NCBI GenBank assembly: GCA_014058105.1
Contig: JACGCM010000060.1
Coordinates: 248,001-312,000, forward strand
Length of the DNA: 64,000 nt
Direction: 5' to 3'
Source of the DNA: Kingdonia uniflora
Taxonomy: Eukaryota; Streptophyta; Magnoliopsida; Ranunculales; Circaeasteraceae
Part shown: positions 1-11,149 of the stretch, piece after piece
Numbering within the stretch: position 1 is the stretch's first letter
Layout of the letters: each line of letters opens with the position of its first letter
Notes under the pieces: model-generated
Seen by the model: the letters and a program-made list of their open reading frames with translations, nothing else
What the model was told of the DNA's origin: nothing
Databases searched by the model: none
Made by a program: the position numbers and the translations under genes

Positions 1-114
1 CATTTTTAACATGATTACCAAGGCATCATGGTGAGGATAGTTGATATGCCAAACGTTGCAATCATCGAAAGAGATCCCAGTTTGCTGAGAGTTGGATATT
101 GGAATTAAACGAGC

Positions 115-1801
115 TTATTTATCTTGCATGGATAAGTCGTGACATTGAGCGACACGCCTTTGTTTGCTCCTGTTTGATTCTTTGAGGACCTGGGTCTCCA
201 AGAGATAGCAGAGTGGGATATGGTACAAAGGATTTTTGGCTGTGGGCTCCTCGACTTGTACAACTTCGGTGGGGTTTTTGTAACTCCCATTCTTATAACT
301 TTCTACGTCTACTATGTATTCGTGCATTCGTCCATGTGCGAAGATGTATTCCAACAATCATTGTAAGGCAAAACATTGCTTTGTCTCATGATGTCGGACC
401 TTATAGCGGATGCAGTATGGTTTATTATTGATCGCTGAAGGTACTGTACATTACAAAAGAATCTGTCTTTCTGTAATATAGGGTAGATACTGGCTATAGT
501 CACATTCATCTTTGGAAGATAAGGTTTTGTCAATTTATTGCCTTTTCGAGGTCGTTCGTCATTGGATTTGGTTCGTTTCCTGTCTCCTTCTTGGTCTGGT
601 GTCCAATTAAAATTGAAATTGTTTGACTGATCTTGAGCTGTCAGTGTTGATTTCTGAGGTTTCTGCCTGTCGGACACCATCCGCTCCTGGTCGATGTATC
701 CATTGACCTTTTCAGTTATGCCTTCCAATGTTGTTGGTTTGTTGATGACGAGGTACTCCTTCGCTCGGCCATCGACGAGTAAAGCATTGGTGAAAGCGAA
801 AATAGTGACTTCTGGTCGAGTCGATTTACTTTTTGGGCTAACTCCAATAACTTTTTGGTAAACGTCACGAGTTTTTCACCTGGCATATCTTTGAGGTTTA
901 AAAGAGAATATAAGTTCTCTTCTTTATCTCTATTGCGCGAGTAATTCTTGACGAAGAGTTCGCGCAACTGTTCGAAAGTTGTGATGGATCCTTCAGGCAG
1001 TATGTGAAACTATCGCAGGGGTTCGCCTAACAAGCTGGTGGGAAAGAACTGGCATAAAATATGGTTGGACATGGAATGCGGGCCTAGAGCGTCCTAGAAC
1101 TCTTGAACGTGCTCTACTGGACCAGTTCCTTTGTACTTACGGATCTTCAGAGTGTGAAACCCGGTGGGGATCTCAGCATCTAATATCTCTTGGGCGATCG
1201 GTCTCTTTTGTAATCTGCTGTGGATCCCTTTAGTCGGCGTATGTGCTTCGAGCAATTCTTTGATTCACTTTTCAACATGTTTCTGAGTGATATATTGTCG
1301 AGCTGTGATGGTTGGTCGTGTGACGCACCTTTCCCCACGGTTGTGGTTACCACTCCCTTCGCTTAGACGTTCCTTTACCGGGACTCGAACTCTTCTAGGT
1401 AGATTTTCAGTCTGCCCGACTCCCGCCAGGCCACCATCTAATTCTTGTTGGATCTCCTGGATCGGGATGGGCACCATGCCCTGTTGTTGATGGTTAGATT
1501 GAAGCACACCTCCTGCATGAACACCCTTCAGGGGATGTCATATTCTGTCATGAATGGAAATCTGTGAGGCCTCAGGCTGTACGGCTTTATTCTTTTGGAC
1601 GACGACCTGCAGACCCTGTAAAATCTTTAGCGCATCATGTACACTCGCAAGTTGTTGTTCCAAGGTTGGACGCTTTCTATTTATGAGTTCAAAGTGGCCC
1701 TCAGGTCTACAAAAGCTACATTTTCTTCCATTTGGACGATCGGGGTGCTCTGACCTGGAGGCAACACTCTGAGAAAAAATGATCAGTGGCGTTTGAGACA
1801 A
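115..1801 (-). pseudogene. Tat-type Ty3/gypsy gag remnant
   Basis: Broken minus-strand gag of a Ty3/gypsy retrotransposon, read from 1801 down. The N-terminal part (1801-1538, 1507-1265) is not distinctive. The capsid-like core lies at about 1040-716 and contains LPEGSITTFEQL followed by LRELFVKNYSR and MPGEKLVTFTKKLLELAQ, as in the retrotransposon gag family. The segment around 728-312 carries EKVNGYIDQERM, and the stretch at 357-250 carries HEYIVDVESYKNGSY. Both have clear counterparts in the second Tat-like gag at 23.8-25.0 kb. Several frame changes and stops break it. The LTR-side boundary is suggested by a primer-binding-like site at 1822-1839. The pol part would lie to the left of the window. 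The family assignment is by motif memory and is fairly secure; the start at 1801 is approximate. Confidence 0.75.
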
Positions 1802-1821
1802 TGGGTTTGAGAATTTTGGTT

Positions 1822-1839
1822 CCCATAGACAGTGCCAAA
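1822..1839 (-). other. Primer-binding-site-like sequence of the gypsy element
   Basis: On the minus strand this reads TTTGGCACTGTCTATGGG, close to the TTGGCGCCGTCTGTGGG type I recall from Tat-lineage elements. It sits between the gag start and a sequence ending CTATTACA, as a primer-binding site next to an LTR end would. Confidence 0.45.
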
Positions 1840-2500
1840 TGTAATAGCCTAGTTCCGGGATTCGGACTTAGCCTTTACACCAAATGTATTCAGAATGTTC
1901 AAGAACAATAGATAATAAACAATAAGATGATTTAGCGTGGAAAAGCTTTGAATAGGTTAAAAACCATGACCTCTCCTGAGGATTTCGAGAAAGTGATGAT
2001 CTTATTGAGATTGTTAATTTATTCCAATGATCGTTCTGAGAATGTGGGATGATAGAGTGGGAACTTTTTTATGGTGAATGTTTTGCCCCTCATCTGCAGT
2101 TCTCCAGGTCTTCTTATAGGTCCTCTAAAATGACCGTTTGATGACCATAAAGTCCCTTAATGATGGATGTTACAAAGTGAGTGTGAGATATTCTTTGACC
2201 AGATTGTGTAACGTTCCAACCTTTGCTGATGTACAATGGCTCTATTGCTAACTGTGTGCTTCACACAGGTTAAACTGTTGGTGTAGAGGTCAAAAGTGAT
2301 ATCTTGGACAGAGGAAAGTTTGGTTACGTCTTTAGTAGTGTTTCATGTATGTTGATGAGATCGAGGATGAGGCTTAAGACTGAGATACGAAATAAGTTAT
2401 TACAAGACGGCTCTCAACCAATAGCATTAGTGTCATTAGGGATGAGTGGTATTGGTTAAGAAACTCGTTCTGTACATGTTTGTGATTGTGTCATGTGCTC
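1840..2500 (-). repeat. Probable 5' LTR of the left-hand gypsy element, outer end undefined
   Basis: The sequence abuts the primer-binding-like site and starts with TG on the plus strand (CA end on the minus strand). The second LTR would lie outside the window, so the outer boundary cannot be fixed. The region 2290-2575 contains two loosely similar stretches about 220 bp apart, each with GAGGTCAAAAGT. No coding potential is seen. Confidence 0.35.
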
Positions 2501-2511
2501 TGTTGTTGAGG

Positions 2512-2799
2512 TCAAAAGTTTATCTGTAATTTGAAGATGAAGCATGAGCTCGAAATGCGGAATAAGCCACTACAGAGAGCTTCCTCTGAGATTGTGGTTG
2601 TAATCCACGCTTTCACTAACATATCTGCTTTGGGTTGGATTTTATCTATCATGATGAAACCAAGTAAATCTTGACTCTCTATCAATGATAATACTTGTGT
2701 TTCCCATAGTAGATAGTTTTTGGACGAGAGTTTGAGCGATACGAAGTTCGTTACATTTAGATTTGAGGGATAGGGGTATTTTGGAGGTGATGCGGCCAT
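2512..2799 (-). pseudogene. Ty1/copia gag N-terminal fragment
   Basis: An open stretch from ATG at 2799 gives a typical copia gag start: MAASPPKYPY, then LNVTNFVSLKLSSKNYLLW and SLIESQDLLGFI. This matches the plant copia gag polypeptide N-terminal family. The similarity fades after about residue 75 and no further pol domain follows, so this is the 5' piece of a truncated element. A methionine-tRNA primer-binding site lies 37 bp upstream at 2836-2854. Confidence 0.75.
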
Positions 2800-2835
2800 T
2801 GATTTTCAATGATAATGATTGGACCGAAATACTTA

Positions 2836-2854
2836 GTTAGAGCTTCTGATACCA
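2836..2854 (-). other. Copia primer-binding site (initiator Met tRNA)
   Basis: The minus strand reads TGGTATCAGAAGCTCTAAC, the usual initiator-Met primer site of plant copia elements. It lies immediately upstream of the copia gag. The 5' LTR should begin at about 2855 and run upward, interrupted by the MITE at 3042-3374. Confidence 0.6.
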
Positions 2855-3041
2855 TAAAAATGAACAAAGTAGATGATGACTTATTGTATTTTTTGTTGCA
2901 AATACTTGCATAAATAACATCTCCCTTACTTTTTAGAAACAAAAATTCTCAATGATTTTGTATCCTAAAATAGTTAGGCACAAAACAGAACTAGGTTTAC
3001 ACATAAATTTAGGATTACATTTTCGACAAGTAGAGTTATTA

Positions 3042-3374
3042 GAGCATCTCCCCAACAGAAGAGTATATTGTTAAGGTTTTCTCATACTTTTGCAAAAACC
3101 CCTTCCAACAGAAGTATGGGGTTCAGCATACTCACCCCCATACCCCTCTAAAAGTATGTGAATCCAGAACTTGGAGAGTGGTATGTGCATACTACTTTTG
3201 TGGGTCCCCCACAACTGCTTCTTCTCTTTCTTTATTTTCTCTCTCTAATAAAAGAATATTATGGGTCCCAATTTTAATATACAAAAATTAAATTTGGAGA
3301 ATACAAAAACTGAATTTGGAGATAAATTTGTTGGCGCAAACCGGAATAGCATACCGTCTCTGTTGGAGATGCTC
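3042..3374. mobile_element. Tourist-like (PIF/Harbinger) MITE, 333 bp
   Basis: The ends are inverted repeats: GAGCATCTCC plus CCAACAGA on the left and TCTGTTGGAGATGCTC on the right. The copies are flanked by TTA on both sides (3039-3041 and 3375-3377), the 3-bp target duplication of PIF/Harbinger elements. The interior is AT-rich and non-coding. The left arm has a small CC insertion. It sits inside or next to the copia LTR. Confidence 0.8.
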
Positions 3375-3430
3375 TTAAAGACTTTCTTCTTTGGTTTATG
3401 TTATTTGGTTTATGTTATTTGATTATGAGT

Positions 3431-3447
3431 CAAATTAAGTTGAACTA
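3431..3447. repeat. Left target-site duplication of the L1 LINE
   Basis: CAAATTAAGTTGAACTA occurs here, next to the LINE T-tract (the poly-A tail on the minus strand), and again exactly at 10410-10426. Confidence 0.95.
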
Positions 3448-3495
3448 TTTTTTTTTGTAAGCAAAGGAACGCAATCAATAAATAGAGAACCCGAC

Positions 3496-6400
3496 CTATT
3501 GGTCAGGCACAAAAGAGTCACCAAAAGTAGAGGCCTCAAGGCCCTCCTTAAACTCAAATTCGGGGGTACATGCACCCCTAGTAGCCAGGTAATATGCTGC
3601 ATAATTACATGATCTATGTCCAAACTCAAAATGAAAATCCTCAAAACGGGTGGCGAGCGCACGGGTATCTGGAGCCAAAGTAAGAGCTCCCCAGGAGAGG
3701 TCCTCAGACCGATCTCTGAAAGCCATAACCAGCTTCTGGCAATCCGTCAAAAGGAGAACCATGTGTAGCCCGATACTCAGAGCCACCTCCATCCCTCGGA
3801 CTACTGCAACTGCCTCCGCTTCTTCAGGGTCGGCTGCCCAGGTGGACCCGCAACCTGCACAAACAATCACATTCTGGTGAGATTTAATAATGAAACTAGT
3901 CCCTCCCGATCTGTCCTGGACAGACCAGGAGGCGTCGACGTTAATGATGTGCCAGCCAACTGGGGTCTCTGCCTGGTATTGGGGGGGCCTGGAGGTCGGA
4001 TGGGGTAAGGCCTTTCTGGTATTATCAATAAGAAGCCTTTTCGCCTTAGTCAGCATCTCTCTTGGCGTCTGAATCTTCCCCTCGAAGACCAGCTCATTTC
4101 TGCTATTCCAAATGGTGTACATAATTGTGCTTAAAGTATTGCATAAAGATTGCATGTTCGAGGCTCCTTGAGAGAGAAGAAAACATTGTTGGATGATCGA
4201 GTAGATACAGTTGGAGTAGCTCCAGGAACTGAAGTTTAGCGCCAGTTCAGACTTCACCCAAATATTGTGAATCTTAGTGCAGAAGAAAAGGGTGTGAGTA
4301 GCCGATTCAGTCTCAGAGCCGCATCGCGGGCAGTTTGTGTCCCAGTCCGAGGTGCCGTGCCCGAGGTTAAACTTTGTAGAGATCCCTTCCTGGACTGCTT
4401 TCCAGAGGAAAAGTTGGATGCGAAGGGGCACGTGTAGCTGCCAAATACCGTTCCAGGAGAGATGGTTAGGCCCAGCAGGGTTGATGTCGGTTTGGTGTCG
4501 GGAGTGCTCCCTGGTAGAGAATGTATGAACGGACTTCACCGTGAGGATGCCGTTCTTCTCCTGCTTCCATCGAAGGACGTCCTTGGCCGGATGGGCGCTA
4601 AGCAGAATAGAGGTAATAATCTCGGCGATATCCGGGTGGAAGATGGTCAAGATAAGCTCGGCGTTTCAAGTGCAGCTGTCAGGATGAATAAGGTCTGCCA
4701 CTCTGGTAGTGAGTCTGGTGAGCAGCTCAGGCCCGGCAGGATGCCCAAAACAGATACAAGGGATCCAAGGTTCAAGCCAATGGTCAACGCTTTCACCGTT
4801 ACCTATGTGCAAGCACAGCTCTGGCCATATCCTGTTGCGGGCTTGGGTAATGCCTTTCCAAATCCAAGAGTCAGCAGGCTGGGCCTTGGAGAGCATCGGG
4901 GAGGTCTTAGGTGTGTACTTTGCTTTCATATTATGAGCCCACAACTTATCTGGTTCTTTTATAATGCGCCAGAACAGTTTGGCCATTAAGGCTTGGTTGT
5001 GGTGAAGGGCCGTACGGATACCCAAACCCCCAGCTTGCTTTGGCTGGTATATAAACCTCCACTTTATAAGGTGGGCTTTAGATTTACCCTCTTTGTTAGA
5101 CCCCCAAATGAATCTAGCGTTAATGGAGTCGAGTTTAGTACAGATCTTTCTAGGGAAAGGGAAGACGGACATGAGGAAGGAAGGAATAGTCGAGTTAACA
5201 GCTTTAATGAGGGTGACTCTGCCCGCTTGAGAGAGGAATTTTGCTTTCCATCCTTCAATACGGCTGGTTACCGTGGAAATGATGTCCTGAAAATTGAGAC
5301 TTTTGGACCGATCGAAGGTCAGGGGGCTCCCAGGTATTTGTCGCCTGTGACATCTTTTTTTATGCGGAGCATCCTTTGAATAAGCTTGTGATGGCGATGA
5401 TGGCAGTTTTTGCTGAACATAATACAGGATTTGTCGCGATTAATCTCTTGGCCCGAGACCTTGCAGAAGGTGACCAGGGCGTCATTTAAAGCACCAGGTT
5501 CGCTTAGATTTGCATTACAGAAAATGAAACTGTCATCTAAGAAAAGAAGATGGGACACCGGGGTACTGCCACGCGTTTTTTTAATGCCATGAAGGGCCCT
5601 GTCATCTCTTTTTTAAGGATAATCTTGGAGAGCACCTCAGAACAGATGAGGAAGAGAGAGGGCGAGAGAGGATCACCTTGCCTAATGCCCCTTCCAGGCT
5701 TGATGAACCCATAGGGGGTACCATTAATGTTAAAAGAGAGAGCGGTAGAGGTGATGCACTGGTGGATCCATCCACACAATTTGTCGGAGAAACCCATAGC
5801 CTGTAGGGTGTCAATCAAGAAACTTCATTCAACTCTGTCAAAGGCTTTGCTGAGGTCTAATTTGACAGCCATGGAACCTGATCTGCCTTTTTTCTTCTTG
5901 ATGGCAGTAAGTATCTCCTGAGCCATGATAATATTGTCGAAGATTTGGCGACCCGGGATGAAAAGATTCTGAGAGGGGGAAATGATCTTGTTGAGAAGAG
6001 GCCCGAGCCTAGTAGCCAGGATTTTAGAGATAATCTTGTATTTAATGTTACATAAGCTGATGGGTCTGAAGTGCTTAGGCTTCTCCGGGTTTTTGTTTTT
6101 CAGGATAAGGGTGATGTTGGTGTGGTTAAATTCTGCCAGCAGGTTCCCTGATTGGAAAAAGGCGAGGATTGCATTACTCAGGCCCTACTTCACCGTATCC
6201 CAAGATTTTTTGTAAAAGAGCCGCGTAAATCTGTCAGGGCCCAGAGATTTGTGGGGGTTCATCGAGAATAGGGCATCTTTGATCTCTTCCAAGGAGGGGT
6301 CGCGAGTAAGCGAGGCGTTATCCTCGCCAGTAATAAGCTTTTCCATAATGTCCAGGTCGCCAAGCTTTATGGGGGGACAAGAGGTTGTGAAGAGGTCCTC

Positions 6401-7620
6401 ATAGAAGTTGACGAAGGCCTTTCCTATGTCCTTTCGATCGTTGCACCAAGAGCCGTCAGGCCTCCTGATTCTCCGGATCATATTACGCCTTCTCCGACTA
6501 ATAGTGGAGAGGTGGAAGAACTTCGTGTTCCTGTCTCCGTCCTGAAGCCAGGTCTCCCTAGATTCGTCCCTCCATAGTGATTCTTTGAGATCGAGGAGGC
6601 GAGAGAGATGGCTTTGGAGATCAGTCTCGATAGCTTTGTTTGTGTCCGACGGGTTCCTTTTTGAATATTGGTAATCTGGTTTCTAACTAGTTTGATGCTG
6701 ATAGGGTTAAAGTTGAATTCTCTCTTGTTCTAATCTGTGAGCTCCCTCTTCGTATGTCTAAGCTTTTTGCAAAGTCTCTGCGGTCTAGATCCTGCTTGAT
6801 CGACGGCCCAGGCTCGGTCGACAATATCCTTATAGTGGTCGTGATTGGTCCAAACGGATTGGGAGTGGAACTGCTTCGGCAGATTGTGACAAGTAGTTTC
6901 GGTGGTAAGCACAATGGGGCCGTGGTCCGATCCTATGATGGGCAGGTTATGAATCGAGGCGTCAGGGAAGGCGGTACTCCAAGGAGTGGAGACGAAGGCC
7001 CGGTCAAGATGTTGCTTGATGAGCTCTATACCTTTCCTTTTATTTGACCAAGTGTAAGGGACACCAGTGGATCCCAGGTCAATCATGGAGGCTTTGAAGA
7101 TGAAGTCCTTCAGAGGGTTGGGGGCAGACGGGTCAAAAGCAATCTTCCCAAGTTTTTCCTCTTGGCAGATGATGTTGTTCAGGTCTCTAATGATCATCCA
7201 GGGGATCAGAATGCGCGGAGCCATGCTGGCGATGGAGGCCCAGTAATCCCGCTTGTGTTGGTTGTTAGGCGGCTCGTAAGTAAACGAGCAAAGCCACGGG
7301 ATGGGTGCAATGTTAAGTATTTGGGTTGGGGTATGAGAGAGGATAAGAGCATCAATGCCATTAACGGAGGAGGATAGGATGGACAGGTTGATGTTGGAGT
7401 TCCAGGCTAGCCAGAGCCCCCCTCCTTGAGTTGAGGTAACATCAACCGTGTGGGATTGGGTCAGGCCGAGGCATTTAAATTTGTTGAGGGATTAAGGGTT
7501 AGAGGCTTTCGTTTCAGTAAGAAAAATAATGTCGGGTTGAAATTTGTTGTTGTGAGCCCGCAGCTCTCTAAGGGTGGACACTTTGTTTGTCCCCCTGCAA
7601 TTCGAGGAGAGAATGATCAT
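3496..7620 (-). pseudogene. LINE ORF2: endonuclease, reverse transcriptase, RNase H
   Basis: It starts at ATG 7620 (MIILSSNCRGTNK), the normal start of the AP-type endonuclease. LTETK (about 7510) and SDHGPI (about 6930) are present. The usual GDFN box reads RDLN, so a conserved Gly is lost. The reverse transcriptase follows: NPHKSLGPD (near 6240), RGIRQGDPLSPSLF (near 5690), and a catalytic box reading FLDDSFIF instead of FADD (near 5535). A zinc-binding region with CPRCGSETESATHTLFFC lies near 4320-4265. RNase H (INVDASW, EAEAVAVVRGME, TDCQ) ends at stop 3496. Damage includes in-frame stops near 7490, 6185 and 4666 and frame changes between 7224 and 6481, 5818 and 5558, and 5558 and 5172. 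Confidence 0.9.
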
Positions 7621-8136
7621 GGATAACTAAGGGCCAGTGTCGGGCCCGCTTCTGAATATTGGATCTGTGAGGGAGTAAAGTACTGTCTAAAAGGGCGGTA
7701 CTGCTGGACAAAGGGATTCAGGGTTTCATTGGGCTTCCGACGCTTGGCGACAAGGTGGGGCCTATTTTTCATAAACGCTAGAAGCCTGTTCGAGTTGCTA
7801 AAGATGGTACTGGCCTTTCGGATGAACCAACGTTTCAGGCTTGGTACATCCCTATATTTAGCCTTAGGTGGTCTGCAAGAGTGGTAACTACCCTGACGTT
7901 TCTTGCCCATCTTAACAGAAGCCTAAAGTTGTCTAAGCCAGGTATGATACTCCCAGTAAGATTGAACCTCGCCGGTCGAAGCCCTAAGAGAGACGTGCTT
8001 TCTATGGGGGCCTGGGGTATGTGTGTGTTGTTCACTAAAAGGCCATGTGTGGGAGAGGGGCCGTGATGAGACTAACGTATTATTAAAAGCTCTACCTCTA
8101 TCAAAGTATTGAAATTCAAAGCAAGGTGAAACAATT

Positions 8137-10074
8137 TTAAATGCATGCAAAGTATAGGAATTTATAAGGTGAGTGTGTGATTCGTGAGATTACCCATACC
8201 TTAGCGGGGATTGCTGAATCCCTGGATTCGGCGTCATCCGTGGGTGGGGTCCTACTGCGCTTTTGAGTGTTCTTACCGTGATCATGAGAAAGGTTGCAGC
8301 TATGTTCAGTTCCGCCTTTGGGCGTGAAAAAATTATGGTGAGTCGAGGTTCGCCACCCGGTACTCGCCGGTGAAATGATACCAAGCTCTAGTGCCTCCGA
8401 CTCTCTACCTGAATCAGAGCAAGGGTCGGTGAGAAGGAAGGGTTCCGGTTTAGACGTGAATAGGCATTGGGTGTTTGCCGGACGTAGTCGGGGTCCTGGA
8501 GGGCGAGGTGTGGGACGGCGGATCATCTTAGACTTTAGGCCGTTAGGTATATAGTTGTTTGGCGAATGGGTTTGTGTTTGTGTCCAAATGGGCTTGGGCC
8601 AGGTGGATGGGCTTGCATCTGAGTTTAAATCGTGCAGCAGGATTCGGGGTAGAAGAGTTGGGTTTGTATTCAAGCTAGGCCCAGCTATAAAGGCTTGATT
8701 TGGTTTTGGTGAGCTGGGCCCAGTTATGGCTGACTTGGCACGAGGGTTGGGCTTGTGTCTGGAACTCGGCTTTAAGCCTTCTCGATTGTAATTGTTGATA
8801 GCACTCGGCCCAACTGTAAACTCAGTTCTCAACGGCTCTTGTCGACTGCTAGACAGCTGATTGAAAGGGGGTCCCGCCAACAGTGCTTCATAAATGTTGT
8901 TTTCACCAAACATCTTGGTTGCGTCAGAGAGAAGCTTTTCTTTGTTGTTTCCAAGGAACGGTACGCTCTGCATGCAGTTTATTTTTTTTACGTGTTGCAG
9001 TTTTCAATAATGGCTAGGTTTGAGAGAGAGAAAGGTTCAGTCCACCTTGACGGGGAGAGTTCGGTAAATCCCCTCTTTCCATCAGAATAATGTTTCGGTT
9101 GGTTGGTTTCCCGGTCATCACAATCCCAGCTTTGGAGTTGCTGTAAAGGTCTTTGGATAATGCCCCCTACATCGTTGTTGCGAGTATTCGGAGAAAGGCC
9201 GTGAGTTTCAGAGTATGCCGGTGTGTGCCTCCTATAATCCGAACGATGCTGATCGGGGTTAAACGACATCGTGAGTTTGGGGGGATTAACTTGTATGTGT
9301 TGCCCATAGGGAAAGATAATTTTCCGGTTAAATTTCGTCGGTTACGTTCTTGGAGGATCATCTTGTAGCTTTGACAAAACTTGAGAGTGTGAGTAAGGAT
9401 TCCACACAGGGGGAAAAACCCCTCCAGCCTTTCAAACCTCAGTGAGAGTGAGACCTCACCATAGCTCCCTGGTCGCGTAATCGGAATAGTTGTAATCAGC
9501 GGCTTATTAGTGGGTATGAGTACCTGAATCCTAATAAAGGTAGATTTCCTGGTCTCGTTATCCGCGTGCTGCATGTCAGCTCTAACAAACTCACCAATGG
9601 CGTTACCTATAGAGGTGATTGTTTCCCTATCAAACATACATCCTGGTAGCCCTGACACTTGTACCCAACACAAATGTTTTGGGAAGGTGATCTCCGATTG
9701 ATGCAGCAGAGGGTCGTATTGTTGTTGTAAAATCGAAAACCCGTGGATATTCACCGGTGGTGTTTGCATAATGGCTCGTAAGTCGTCTTCATTCTTGAAG
9801 TTTGCAATGAAAACCTTGGAGGTTTGCTCGTAGGACAGCAGCGGAATACTCTGAATCACTTTCAACCATTCATTTTGATGCCTTCTGATATGATATGTTC
9901 CCCAAGGTGAGGTGAGATGGATTTAAATGCCAAGGCAAACTGCCACTTCTGTTGCAAACAATGCCATTTAGAAGGGTTCAAAGATAGCGCCGGTATGGGT
10001 TCTTTGGTTGTACATCTGAACATCAACTCTTCCAGTTCACTGCTACTGTTCTCTTCATCTGAATTGTCCATACT
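8137..10074 (-). pseudogene. LINE ORF1 (nucleic-acid-binding protein), frameshifted
   Basis: ORF1 is read from ATG at 10074 (MDNSDEENSSSELEEL). It changes frame near 9865 and continues through KVFIANFKNEDDLRAIM, KHLCWVQVSGLP and GSYGEVSLSLRFERL, the layout of the DUF4283 plus zinc-knuckle protein of plant LINEs. A knuckle-like C-X4-H-X4-C stretch (CGILTHTLKFC) follows near 9390-9355. A further open stretch (8973-8137) is rich in P, S, T and N and is probably the disordered C-terminal part. The protein would coat the LINE RNA. At least one frameshift near 9865 and stops before 8973 prevent a full product. Confidence 0.8.
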
Positions 10075-10409
10075 GTTTGGGTTTTGGGCAGAGCGGGGAG
10101 CATAAACCCTAAGGAGGTTGCTTGAAAGCGCCAACAGCAAGCAAACAAAAAAAAACAAACAGTAACACTTGCATCCAACTTGGAATAAACACTCAGAACT
10201 ACTGCCTCCAACAAGGAAAGAAGCAGTCAAAAGAGGGGAAGAGGATGAGTTCGTGGGGTTCGAAGGATTGGTGGTTTAGAGTGTGATGAGTAGAGATGGT
10301 AGTTGGTAGTGGGGTTTGAGAGAGGGATAAGAGAAAGGGATAAAGAGGGGAGAGAAAGGGCAGCTGAAGGAAGAAAGGTAAGAGAGGGGAGAGTGAAGCA
10401 GGGAAGTGA

Positions 10410-10426
10410 CAAATTAAGTTGAACTA
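10410..10426. repeat. Right target-site duplication of the L1 LINE
   Basis: Second copy of CAAATTAAGTTGAACTA, marking the 5' end of the LINE insertion. Confidence 0.95.
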
Positions 10427-10918
10427 GTGAGGCAATGAATATATTTTTAGTTAAGGCCCTTCATTTAAACATGTTATTTTTATAAATTTACTAAATGACC
10501 TATTGTCATCATATCATCCAACACTTACAATCACACTTCTCAAGTCCTGCGTAGCACGGGACAGAGACAATTATAAAATCATAAGCATAAGGGTGATTAT
10601 GCTCCATACTACGACATAACAAACTTACAATAAAGCTTCAAATAACAAAGAAAGAAAGAACGAGATACACCAAATCGTTTTGCCTTACTCTTCTAGACTC
10701 CTGCTGCACAAAGGAAGTCAGAAACACTTCCAGAACTAGGTAAGCCATAAGCAATATTTGGTCTAAATAATTGGTTGTGGTTAAACCTCCCTTATACATC
10801 CATTTCTTTAATCTTTCAGTCACTGTTTCTTTAGCTCTCTACAAATTTCCAACATATTCCTATTGATTGTAGGTATAAGAATCAGCATAAACTAAATGAA
10901 GAATCCGTGAGACTGGCA
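10427..10918 (-). other. Region just downstream of the channel-gene stop (putative 3' UTR)
   Basis: AT-rich non-coding sequence between the LINE target duplication and the stop codon. It is the natural place for the 3' untranslated region of the channel gene. I see no unambiguous polyadenylation signal on the minus strand and no transposon signature. Confidence 0.4.
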
Positions 10919-11149
10919 CTAAACACCAACATCAGAACCTCGTTCAGAACCATATCTGCTTTGACTAGTACTTCTACTAGAATTTCTCTTGGTCTGGACT
11001 AATGGGCTCTTCTCCTCTTCATCAATTGCTTGTGGCCCCTCGAGTCCTTCATCTTTAAATACAGGGTGCAAATATGCATCGTGGAGATAGGTTTTCAAGT
11101 TTAGGTTTGGCTCTGTTGCTCTCTCCAATGTATCCTTCACCATTGCATC
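10919..11149 (-). CDS. OSCA gene terminal exon: hydrophilic C-terminal tail
   Basis: 231 bp including the TAG stop at 10921-10919, acceptor CCTATAG. It begins [19 protein letters not shown] and continues through [11 protein letters not shown] to a basic, serine-rich tail ending GSDVGV. The Ser/Arg-rich tail is likely flexible and a possible phosphorylation region (inference). Confidence 0.95.
   Translation of the reverse strand, partial: DAMVKDTLERATEPNLNLKTYLHDAYLHPVFKDEGLEGPQAIDEEEKSPLVQTKRNSSRSTSQSRYGSERGSDVGV

Larger units (their letters stand above)
3448..10409 (-). mobile_element. Full-length but mutated L1-type LINE, 6.96 kb
   Basis: A complete plant L1 retrotransposon on the minus strand. 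Order: 5' leader (10409 to about 10075), ORF1, ORF2 with endonuclease, reverse transcriptase and RNase H, then a short 3' tail ending in an A-run (T-run at 3448-3456). A perfect 17-bp target duplication flanks it (3431-3447 and 10410-10426), so both ends of the insertion are certain and it is not 5'-truncated. Both ORFs carry stops and frameshifts, so the copy is dead now. It lies about 490 bp beyond the stop codon of the channel gene, possibly in or near its 3' untranslated region. Confidence 0.93.

Noticed and set aside
9862..10230. A start of LINE ORF1 upstream of 10074
   Set aside because: The upstream extension is hydrophobic and cysteine-rich, unlike family ORF1 starts; MDNSDEEN at 10074 fits better.
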